Below are positions 25,215-32,018 of a DNA stretch of 32,018 bases, piece by piece. The notes beneath the pieces are model-generated. The model had not been told where the DNA came from. It saw only the letters and a program-made list of their open reading frames with translations, and did no database searches. Made by a program: the position numbers and the translations under genes. The first letter of the stretch is position 1; each line of letters starts with the position of its first letter. Origin of the DNA: Ignavibacteriales bacterium (lineage in GTDB: Bacteria; Bacteroidota; Ignavibacteria; UBA10030); NCBI GenBank assembly GCA_016193365.1, contig JACPSI010000019.1, positions 1-32,018 of the forward strand. The letters are read 5' to 3'.

Positions 25215-27320
25215 TCATTCGCTGAGCCTGATGGCGAGGATCTTATCGCCAACTTGAAGTTTATCCACCACCTCCATCCCCGCTTCAACAGTTCCAAAAA
25301 CAGTGTATCGTCCGTCCAAGTGCGGCTGCGGAGAGTGTGTGATGAAAAATTGACAACCCTCGGTGTCCTTTCCCGCACTCGCCACGCCGACCGTCCCGCG
25401 GTCATAACCTATCAACGAAAACTCCGACCGAATGGAATAACCGGGTCCTCCCCAGCCATCTCCCCTGGGGTCGCCGCCCTGCACAACAAAGTTTGGCACA
25501 ACACGATGGAATATCAGGCCGACAAAAAAACCTCGTTTGATCAATTTCGTAAAACTTAAAACAGTGAACGGCGCATGTTTCTTGAGGAATTGAAAAGTGA
25601 CGTCCCCGCGACTTGTTGTCATGATGACTTTCTGCTTCTCAGAAATCGAATCGAGGGCCTGCCAATCATAGTCGGCATACTTTGGCGCCGTAGGCCTAGG
25701 AACCTGACCTGAATAATCCCTCCCCGTGATTCTTTCCAGGGCCTTGGCGGCCTCAACTGAAACTGTCCTGTCAGGATCTTTTATTGCCTTCTCCAGTAGC
25801 TGACAGGCGCTTGTGTCTCGTAGCGTGCCTAAAGAGACAAGAATGGCTTGCATGGCTTCAACATCGTCCGGAGTCGAAAAGTGTTCATACGCCGTCATGA
25901 GTTCGCGAACTAGCTTGCGTTGAATCTCCCGATTCTTGAACACCGAACGAAATGAAGAGTCCGACACTGCGCCGGCGACGAGTGTGCTTACACCCATGTC
26001 TTGGCGAGATAATGATCTTCGTATCCATTCATACAGAATATTCTCGATGTCGAACCACCGAGCATATTCGGATTGAAGAATGTTGATAGAAGACGGAGAA
26101 AACATTCTCTTGATGAAATCCCAGGCAGCCATGCTGACGCGGGGAGATTCGTCTGCTGTGTGCGCGAGCATCGTATCAAGATTCTTTGCCGAGGTTTTAT
26201 GCGAAATTGCCTCAAGAAACTTTGCCTTTACACGCGGAGACGCATCCTTTGAATTGAGAATTGAAGACAATTTTTCCAGCTCTTCGGGGAAATGTTTGCC
26301 AAGGGCAACGAGGGCCTCACCCTGAACACTCTCCTCACTCTTCGACGACCCTCCCACAAGGGCTATGAGCTTTTGCCTCACTTGCTGAGAAAAGGTCGGG
26401 CTTTGCACATTGTCCTTCATGAGATTTGTTAAAGACTGAAGTGCTGCAAGCATTACATGAGGAGAAGGAGAATCGAGTAAATGAAGTATTCGGCCGATGA
26501 GTTCAGGCTCTCTTTGAACAAGAGCTCCGAAACTTCGAACCAACTGCACCTGGACCTTCCAATCTTTTCCGGACATTTGGAATTCATCGAGTGCCTTCAA
26601 CAAATCGATAGCATCTGAGGATTTTGTCCTTCCCAGCAGCGTCACCAGATGCAAGCGAACATCTGAATTTAATGAAGTAGCCAGCATAGAGAGACGTTCC
26701 CTTCTTTTGGATATCTCCACATCGATAACACCCTGAGGGGCTGACCGCCAGAGGGCATAAAGAGCCTTCCATTGAGTCTCGTAATCTTCGCCCTGGAGCA
26801 AATCGAAACAAAACCATACCGAACGCTCTGATTTCACGTTTCTGAGGGCGAAACGAGCCACGGCTATGGCTTGATCTCTTTTGAGAGTTTGGTCCTTCGG
26901 CATGTAGTCTATGACAGAGTCGAGAGCAGCAATGTCTCCCAACCGTCCCAAAGCCTCCAACACTCGTGAAATGACAGTGGCCTCTCGCTCTTCATGCAAC
27001 GCTTTGAGGAGATATTCCTGTGAGCCCTTCGCTCCTATTTCACCTAACGCAAACGAAACCGCTGCTCGAACTGATTCATCCGAATCTTTGAGTAAAGGAA
27101 TCAACGAACTCACCGTCAGTGAATCCTGAATATTCGCACACGCAATTGCGGCCCGATAACGAATTTCGGGCTTAGAATCACTGAGGTATAACAAGAGCTT
27201 CCCATCTCCCAATGACCTTTGGTCCTGAAGTCTCAGAATCTCTTTCTCAACACTTGAAAGCCGTTGCGAATGGGTTTCAACCGACAAAATCACAAACGCG
27301 AGGAGGAAAAGCTTATTCAT
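25215..27320 (-). CDS. Secreted HEAT-repeat protein fused to a cyclophilin-type peptidyl-prolyl isomerase
   Basis: The product has 701 residues from the ATG at 27320, which opens a signal peptide (KLFLLAFVILSVETHS); an in-frame extension to 27407 would overlap the upstream gene and mask it. Residues about 30-550 are HEAT/PBS-lyase-like alpha repeats (DSDESVRAAVSFALGEIGAK; DPDRTVSVEAAKALERITG). Residues about 561-701 are a cyclophilin: IFHRVVPNFVVQGGDPRGDG, GTVGVASAGKDTEGCQFFIT and PHLDGRYTVFG. The catalytic Arg of FHR and the Gln of VQGGDP are kept; His replaces the Trp that gives human CypA its cyclosporin affinity. It probably assists folding of exported proteins, the HEAT solenoid serving as client or partner scaffold. 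The upstream serine dehydratase gene ends 22 nt before this start, so it is last in that operon. Confidence 0.92.
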   Translation of the reverse strand: MNKLFLLAFVILSVETHSQRLSSVEKEILRLQDQRSLGDGKLLLYLSDSKPEIRYRAAIACANIQDSLTVSSLIPLLKDSDESVRAAVSFALGEIGAKGSQEYLLKALHEEREATVISRVLEALGRLGDIAALDSVIDYMPKDQTLKRDQAIAVARFALRNVKSERSVWFCFDLLQGEDYETQWKALYALWRSAPQGVIDVEISKRRERLSMLATSLNSDVRLHLVTLLGRTKSSDAIDLLKALDEFQMSGKDWKVQVQLVRSFGALVQREPELIGRILHLLDSPSPHVMLAALQSLTNLMKDNVQSPTFSQQVRQKLIALVGGSSKSEESVQGEALVALGKHFPEELEKLSSILNSKDASPRVKAKFLEAISHKTSAKNLDTMLAHTADESPRVSMAAWDFIKRMFSPSSINILQSEYARWFDIENILYEWIRRSLSRQDMGVSTLVAGAVSDSSFRSVFKNREIQRKLVRELMTAYEHFSTPDDVEAMQAILVSLGTLRDTSACQLLEKAIKDPDRTVSVEAAKALERITGRDYSGQVPRPTAPKYADYDWQALDSISEKQKVIMTTSRGDVTFQFLKKHAPFTVLSFTKLIKRGFFVGLIFHRVVPNFVVQGGDPRGDGWGGPGYSIRSEFSLIGYDRGTVGVASAGKDTEGCQFFITHSPQPHLDGRYTVFGTVEAGMEVVDKLQVGDKILAIRLSE

Positions 27321-27342
27321 ACGCGAACCGACCCTATCAAAA

Positions 27343-28215
27343 TTACGATGTAGGTTTGAAAACTCTCTTCTGTATTTCTCTGCCCGTCTTCGTATTTGCC
27401 AGGCCACCCTGAGCCGATTCCTTGAGTCTTGGAGACATTAAGTCGCCGACTTCCTTTGTTGCGTCGATGACCTCATCAGCAGGAATGAGGCTCTTGATTC
27501 CCGCTAATGCCAATTGGGACGATACAAATGCATTCGCAACGCCAACAGCGTTTCGTGTTGTGCAGGGCTCTTCCACGAGGCCTCCGACAGGATCACAGAC
27601 GAGGCCCATAGAGGCCTTCAACGCAAAGCCGACGGCTTCAAGTATTTGGTCGTTGTTTCCGCCTAAAAGATAAACGATTGTTGCAGCGCCCATGGCCGCG
27701 GCGCTTCCTGTTTCTCCCATGCACCCTGCCTCTGAACCCGCAAAGGATGAATTCTTTGCAAAGATGAGGCCCACCGCCGAACTGACGAGGAGACCGTCGA
27801 GGATTCGCTCACGGGGCATGTTATGTTCTTCCATCATTGTCACAAGAACTGCAGGCATAATTCCTGCAGAGCCGGCAGTTGGCGCTGCGGCAATTTTTCC
27901 CATACAGGCATTGACTTCTCCCACAGCAATCGCCCGCGCAGCAGCTTTCTTGAGTGAGGATCCTAATGTTTCAACCTTTGCAACAAAAACTGTTTTGGCC
28001 CAATTGTTTAACATACCACTGGGACTTATCACCATCTGCGTTAACCCCTGCTCAACGGAATCTTCCATTACCAAGAGCACGCGTTTCAAACCGTCATACA
28101 CCTGTTCCTTCGTCAGACGCTTGTTGCGCATTTCATAGTCGAGCATTGCCTGGGCCATGTCTTTTTTTTCCGCCGTGCAATACTGGACAATATCCGAAAG
28201 TCGATTGAATTCCAT
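27343..28215 (-). CDS. sdaAA: L-serine dehydratase, iron-sulfur-dependent, alpha subunit
   Basis: The product has 290 residues. It carries the [4Fe-4S] cysteine pattern of bacterial L-serine dehydratases: Cys165 (GSEAGCMGETGSAAAMGAA), 41 residues, Cys207 (LVCDPVGGLVEEPC), 10 residues, Cys218. Further family blocks are VGEVNACMGKIAAAPTAGSA and CTTRNAVGVANAF. Together with the beta subunit it converts L-serine to pyruvate and ammonia in the cytoplasm; the cluster binds serine directly and is oxygen-sensitive, which fits an anaerobic or microaerobic life. The beta subunit gene is 9 nt upstream, and the HEAT/cyclophilin gene follows 22 nt downstream. The two-gene form (as in Bacillus-type SdaAA/SdaAB) is used rather than the fused E. 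coli type. Confidence 0.95.
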   Translation of the reverse strand: MEFNRLSDIVQYCTAEKKDMAQAMLDYEMRNKRLTKEQVYDGLKRVLLVMEDSVEQGLTQMVISPSGMLNNWAKTVFVAKVETLGSSLKKAAARAIAVGEVNACMGKIAAAPTAGSAGIMPAVLVTMMEEHNMPRERILDGLLVSSAVGLIFAKNSSFAGSEAGCMGETGSAAAMGAATIVYLLGGNNDQILEAVGFALKASMGLVCDPVGGLVEEPCTTRNAVGVANAFVSSQLALAGIKSLIPADEVIDATKEVGDLMSPRLKESAQGGLANTKTGREIQKRVFKPTS

Positions 28216-28224
28216 GAGTTCCTC

Positions 28225-28920
28225 CTATTTCTCGTATCGTGAGCTGTGCTGCATCATCGGCTGAACCGACCTGACAAATTTTACCCAAGGAAACGAACTC
28301 ACTTTCCTGAACGTCACCTCATCCACTGGCTGGTCGAGCTCAATCACCATGTTTGCCAGTGTTTCACTGCGGGAGACGAACATATTCGCTATGTTGACGC
28401 CTTTTTCCGCAATGGCGCCGCTGATGTGTTGAATGCTTCCCGGTACATCATCAGCGATGATGACGAGGGTGTGTGCCTGCGCGTTGAAATCCACAGAAAA
28501 GCCTTCGATCTCCTGGATCTTGATCCTTCCTCCTCCCAGTGAAGCTCCAACTATTTCAACTGCTCCGCCGTTCTTCCCAACAAGTTTAACGCGGGCAGCG
28601 TTGGAGTGAAATCTTACGGTATCGCCGCGAAATTTGAATTCCCATTCCAGGCCTTGCTTCCTCGCAATTTCGTGCGAGTCGCGGATGCGTTCATCGTCGG
28701 GACCAAAGCCCAGGATTCCGCCGATGATAGCCTTGTCCGTCCCGTGCCCTTTGTGAGTCTTTGCAAACGAGTTGTACAGCGTAATTACTGCCTTCTTTGG
28801 CTCGTCATGAAGAAGTTGCCTGGCAACGTAACCGATGCGGCTTGCGCCCGCCGTGTGGGAACTGCTTGGCCCGATCATAATGGGCCCAAGAATATCAAAT
28901 ATGGAGGGTTGTTCGGACAT
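28225..28920 (-). CDS. sdaAB: L-serine dehydratase, iron-sulfur-dependent, beta subunit (with ACT domain)
   Basis: The product has 231 residues. The ATG at 28920 is chosen over a TTG one codon upstream; it overlaps the stop of the methyltransferase gene in the sequence TGATG. The N-terminal half shows SIFDILGPIMIGPSSSHTAG and KTHKGHGTDKAIIGGILGFG, the beta-domain signatures. The C-terminal half is an ACT domain (HTLVIIADDVPGSIQHISGA, EKGVNIANMFVSR), which in this family is the dimerisation and possible serine-sensing module. It forms the active enzyme with the alpha subunit encoded 9 nt downstream. Co-transcription with a methyltransferase and TatD looks like operon packing rather than a shared pathway. 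Confidence 0.94.
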   Translation of the reverse strand: MSEQPSIFDILGPIMIGPSSSHTAGASRIGYVARQLLHDEPKKAVITLYNSFAKTHKGHGTDKAIIGGILGFGPDDERIRDSHEIARKQGLEWEFKFRGDTVRFHSNAARVKLVGKNGGAVEIVGASLGGGRIKIQEIEGFSVDFNAQAHTLVIIADDVPGSIQHISGAIAEKGVNIANMFVSRSETLANMVIELDQPVDEVTFRKVSSFPWVKFVRSVQPMMQHSSRYEK

Positions 28921-29783
28921 CAATCTTTCCTGGCGACGATCAGCAATCCGTTTCCATCCGTCTTTCGCACAAAATAATCGATTGCCATTAAAATCATTTG
29001 GATTGGAAAAAGCAGCAGCCCATACAAAGGCACGAGAACGAAAAGCAGAAAGGATGGACAGCGCTTGAGTATTATGAGAAACAAAGAATACAACTCAAAT
29101 GCGATCGCACCGCACACTCCGTGAGAAAACGATTTGTGTTCAATCGTCAAACCCGTGGTTTGGACTTTCGTTATCACGTCCTGAGCCGAATATCGATGGT
29201 GGCTGAACCCATTGTTGTAACTGTAGAAAAAGCGGTCGAGATATGCATCTTCGAGCTCCGCAAAAAAAGGCAGAAATCGCTTGTAACGAATGGGCGTGTA
29301 GAGCAACAAATAACCGCCGGTTTTAAGAGCCCCCGAGATACTCCGCAAAGCTTGACGATCGTCCTCAATGGATTGAAGCACGGCACTGCAAAGAATTGTG
29401 TCGAATTTTGGTTCCGGTCGATAATGAAGGAGATCCGCCCTTTCAAATCTGACGTTATCGAGACGAACTCGCTTGCGCAGACTCTCGGCCAATTGTACGT
29501 TGAACAGTGAGGAATCAATTCCGACCACAGACAACGCCGGGTAGCTTTTCGCACAGTACAAGGCGAAATCCCCCAAACCGCACCCGGCATCCAGCATTGA
29601 AGCGTCTTTTTTTATTGGTTCAAGAACATTGTGCAATGCTTTCCTCACATACCAATTGCGAAGAATGATAACTGTGTTGAACCATTGAATCAGAAGAACC
29701 AGAAATGGATATCTGTAAAAAAGAGATGGGTATTCGTGCGAATCAAGGTACTGCGAAATTCTGGTTGCGACTGCGGTCTTCAT
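28920..29783 (-). CDS. Class I SAM-dependent methyltransferase with C-terminal membrane segments
   Basis: The product has 287 residues. The Rossmann-fold SAM site reads SMLDAGCGLGDFALYCAKS (motif I), with VVGIDSS (acidic residue for the ribose), FERADLLHY and FDTILCSAVLQSIEDD, GALKTGGYLLLYTP. The methyltransferase core is about 30-200. The last 80 residues hold two strongly hydrophobic stretches (LYSLFLIILKRCPSFLLFVL; VPLYGLLLFPIQMILMAIDYF), implying membrane association and perhaps a lipid or quinone substrate. The start ATG overlaps the TatD stop by 4 nt and its stop overlaps the sdaAB start. The substrate is unknown. Confidence 0.85.
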   Translation of the reverse strand: MKTAVATRISQYLDSHEYPSLFYRYPFLVLLIQWFNTVIILRNWYVRKALHNVLEPIKKDASMLDAGCGLGDFALYCAKSYPALSVVGIDSSLFNVQLAESLRKRVRLDNVRFERADLLHYRPEPKFDTILCSAVLQSIEDDRQALRSISGALKTGGYLLLYTPIRYKRFLPFFAELEDAYLDRFFYSYNNGFSHHRYSAQDVITKVQTTGLTIEHKSFSHGVCGAIAFELYSLFLIILKRCPSFLLFVLVPLYGLLLFPIQMILMAIDYFVRKTDGNGLLIVARKD

Positions 29784-30595
29784 GCAAGACCGCCTGAGTT
29801 CTCTCTCAATCTCCCCAAATTGAAGAGCGAAATGGCGTTCCCCGACGTGACTCTCGCTAGTTCGTCAAGGTCAACATTCAGGACTTCGGCGATTTTTTTA
29901 GCCGTGAAGACAATATGGGCGGGTTCATTCCTCTTTCCCCTCATCGGCTCAGGGGCTAAATAGGGGGAATCCGTTTCAAGGAGAATTCTTGCATATCCGA
30001 TGGACTTCAGCGTTTGAAGAACGGGGGAGTTTTTGAACGTAACGATTCCCGGATATGAAACAAAAAACCCCATATCAAAAAGCTCTCTTGCTTCTTTGGC
30101 GCTTCCAGTGAAACAGTGAAACACACCACGCTTAGGCTCCGTTCCTTCCGATCTCCAGTTGCCGTTCATCTCCCTGACTGTTTCCAACGCATCTACCATG
30201 GACTCGCGCGTGTGCACAACAATTGGGAGGCTCCGTCGGATTGCGATCTGAATTTGTGCCTTAAAAACATCCATCTGTCGAGCCCTTGGCGAAAAATCAT
30301 AGTGATAATCCAGTCCTATCTCGCCAATGCCAACCACTCTCTGCTCCCGACTGAGGCTCTCAATCTCAGCAAGGTCTTTGTCAGAGGCTTTTGAAGACTC
30401 ATGAGGATGGACACCAACGCATGCAAATACAGCCGGATGTTTTTCCGCAAGTTCAACCGCGGCCTTGCTCGTTTCAAGCGTCGTGCCGGGGACAATGATT
30501 TTTTCAATCCCTGCATCGGCGGCCCGTCGAAGCACGTCCGGCAACTCGTTACCAAAATCTTCATAGAACAAATGGGCATGCGAATCAATAAACAT
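29780..30595 (-). CDS. tatD: TatD-family metal-dependent hydrolase (DNase)
   Basis: The product has 271 residues. Metal ligands of the TatD amidohydrolase barrel are all present: DSHAH (His6, His8), GEIGLDYHYDFS (Glu92), PIVVHTRES (His128), GVFHCFTGS (His160) and LLETDSPYLAP (Asp209). Members are Mg-dependent 3'-5' exonucleases on DNA/RNA, involved in repair and DNA clearance; some act as D-aminoacyl-tRNA deacylases. It starts 26 nt after the TonB-receptor stop and overlaps the methyltransferase by 4 nt, so these genes look co-transcribed. It is cytoplasmic; no signal peptide is visible. Confidence 0.94.
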   Translation of the reverse strand: MFIDSHAHLFYEDFGNELPDVLRRAADAGIEKIIVPGTTLETSKAAVELAEKHPAVFACVGVHPHESSKASDKDLAEIESLSREQRVVGIGEIGLDYHYDFSPRARQMDVFKAQIQIAIRRSLPIVVHTRESMVDALETVREMNGNWRSEGTEPKRGVFHCFTGSAKEARELFDMGFFVSYPGIVTFKNSPVLQTLKSIGYARILLETDSPYLAPEPMRGKRNEPAHIVFTAKKIAEVLNVDLDELARVTSGNAISLFNLGRLRENSGGLA

Positions 30596-30621
30596 GAATC
30601 AAGCTACGTAATTATTGCTTC

Positions 30622-32018
30622 CTAGAAAACTCCCTCCATCGTGATGAAGAATGTCCGCACAGGCGCAAGATTACCGATGAGCTCAACGTAATGATAGTTA
30701 AGCACGTTCTTGACTTTGAGGCTCACGCGAACCGGAATGCCAGCCTCAAGCAGGTCATAGGACATCCCTGCATCAACGACTTTAATGGGAACGCGCTGGT
30801 TTCCGTTGACGATGGGTGCATATCGAACCAGCAGGTCGTCTATTCTTTCTACACGGCTGATATATCGGAAATCGAATGATGCTCGAACATTATCGTGATG
30901 AAACTGGAGAGATGAGTACACTAAATGCCTCGGCCGAAACTTCAACGTTTCATTGCGCAACGGATCCGAAATATCTTGTGGGTCCGTGTAGGTATAATTG
31001 ATGTTGCCAGAGACTTGCTTCTGAAAAAGCTCAACTTTTAGACCCGCTTCCACACCTCGAATCCTCGCCTGCGTGACATTATCGAATTGAATGAAAACAC
31101 TATCTTGATTCTCGGTCACTTTTACGCTCGGTTCAATCAATTGCCTGTAATCATTCTGGAAAACGGCCATCTCCAGGAGCACATCATCTCCAAGAAGTTG
31201 CGTTGCCCCAATCTCGTATGACGTGCTTCGTTCTTCCCGCAGATTTCGATTCGGCAGTATCTCAAGAGAGCTCACGCCCGTGGAAATGTCGGTGTTGAGT
31301 TCACTGATCGACGGGTAGCGAAAACCCCGGCCAAAAGATGCTCTGATTGTTGTTTCTTTGTCCGGAGCATAGACTAATCCAATCTTCGGGCTGAGCTGTG
31401 AGGCGGCAGGCAGGACGGAGACCCTTTGCCAGTCAAAGCGCACACCGAAGGACCATTTCCATTCCTCTGTCGACCTCACCTCATCCTGGAAGTAGACCGC
31501 CGCTCCCGCGCCAGGATGATCTCCAAAAATATTGGAATTGACCTGATCGTAATTGGCGGCAAGTCCAAAGGTCATGGTATTCCAGCTTGTCGTTTGATAC
31601 GTGCCTTGGCCCTCAGCATAAAACACATGTGAGGCTGACACATTGTTCACGCGTCCTGCGCTGTCGTCACGCCAGAAATTGCCAAAATACATTCCCTTCA
31701 TTGAATAAAAGAAGTCCTGCGAGACGAATTCCTTGTATGCAAAACTCAAATTTCCTCGCTTGGAGTCAACGTTTCCGTTGAGCTGTGACGCAGCAGGGCG
31801 AGTCGCCTCGCTGAGGCTTTTCCACCAGAAATAATTCCCATGAGAACGGGAAAGCACATTTCCCGTTAATGTAATATTTTGGGTCGGTGACAGAAAGAAT
31901 TTCAACTTTGTAAAACCATTCCAGCGATGATAGACGTCGTTCTCTCTGTAGCTTTCGTCGACCGAACGGGAAACGCTCGCAAGAAAACCGACTGACCCCG
32001 AAGACCTCGCAATACTTA
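30622..32018 (-). CDS. TonB-dependent outer-membrane receptor, C-terminal part (5' end outside window)
   Basis: 464 codons are visible and the frame stays open to the right edge, so the start, TonB box and plug domain lie outside. The visible part is the 22-strand barrel: SFGVRFDWQRVSVLPAASQL, LSPKIGLVYAPDKETTIRAS and FGRGFRYPSISELNT (the conserved FGRGFR-P motif), LREERSTSYEIGATQLLGDD, ARIRGVEAGLKVELFQKQVS and GNINYTYTDPQD, RPRHLVYSSLQFH, and a final strand VRTFFITMEGVF with a terminal aromatic for BAM recognition. It resembles vitamin B12/siderophore or colicin-I-type receptors of Bacteroidota, but the substrate cannot be read from the barrel. Its stop is 26 nt before tatD. Confidence 0.9.
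   Translation of the reverse strand, partial: SIARSSGSVGFLASVSRSVDESYRENDVYHRWNGFTKLKFFLSPTQNITLTGNVLSRSHGNYFWWKSLSEATRPAASQLNGNVDSKRGNLSFAYKEFVSQDFFYSMKGMYFGNFWRDDSAGRVNNVSASHVFYAEGQGTYQTTSWNTMTFGLAANYDQVNSNIFGDHPGAGAAVYFQDEVRSTEEWKWSFGVRFDWQRVSVLPAASQLSPKIGLVYAPDKETTIRASFGRGFRYPSISELNTDISTGVSSLEILPNRNLREERSTSYEIGATQLLGDDVLLEMAVFQNDYRQLIEPSVKVTENQDSVFIQFDNVTQARIRGVEAGLKVELFQKQVSGNINYTYTDPQDISDPLRNETLKFRPRHLVYSSLQFHHDNVRASFDFRYISRVERIDDLLVRYAPIVNGNQRVPIKVVDAGMSYDLLEAGIPVRVSLKVKNVLNYHYVELIGNLAPVRTFFITMEGVF

Noticed and set aside
1-32018. CRISPR array, tRNA, rRNA, prophage or defence system
   Set aside because: No regularly spaced repeats, no cloverleaf-like sequences in the short gaps, and every gene has a housekeeping or envelope assignment.

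Overview
The window looks like chromosomal DNA from a member of the Bacteroidota/Ignavibacteriota (FCB) lineage. The best evidence is a type IX secretion (T9SS) C-terminal sorting domain with the NYPNPFNP motif on a secreted protein, a PorV/PorQ-like barrel, a DUF4835 (PorD-type) protein and a HhH/beta-barrel protein of the kind found in that group. No mobile element, CRISPR array, tRNA or rRNA was recognised. Coding density is very high: no gap reaches 300 bases, and all genes but one are on the minus strand.

Layout from left to right (minus-strand transcription runs right to left). 1-4672: three exported proteins in a row, namely a lipoprotein cut by the left edge, a T9SS cargo with OB-like domains, and a 675-residue secreted protein. 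4799-7279: a lipoprotein lytic transglycosylase with five LysM repeats. 7385-8932: a propionyl-CoA-type carboxyltransferase. 9112-17668: a seven-gene unit encoding ECF sigma factor, zinc-finger anti-sigma factor, small Spy/CpxP-like membrane protein, periplasmic adaptor, MacB-type ABC permease without an ATPase, lipoprotein adaptor and RND pump. 17790-18896: mnmA, with a clear terminator separating it from the sigma operon. 18979-21378: an S9 glutamyl-endopeptidase-like peptidase. 21475-24271: a PorV/PorQ-like barrel followed by a HhH plus beta-barrel gene that is split by a frameshift. 24306-25211: the only plus-strand gene, DUF4835/PorD-like, divergent from the PorV-like gene. 25215-30595: a probable operon for TatD nuclease, membrane methyltransferase, two-subunit Fe-S L-serine dehydratase and a secreted HEAT-repeat/cyclophilin fusion. 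30622-32018: a TonB-dependent receptor whose 5' end lies beyond the right edge.

The main theme is the cell envelope: secretion cargo and T9SS-associated factors, peptidoglycan cleavage, an envelope-stress-type sigma operon driving efflux machinery, exported proteases and isomerases, and an outer-membrane receptor. The most notable points are the composite ECF/ABC-permease/RND operon with a missing ATPase, the back-to-back promoters sharing one -10 core between the PorV-like and PorD-like genes, and the frameshifted HhH/barrel gene. Functions are inferred from recognisable motifs and family knowledge only; no searches were run.
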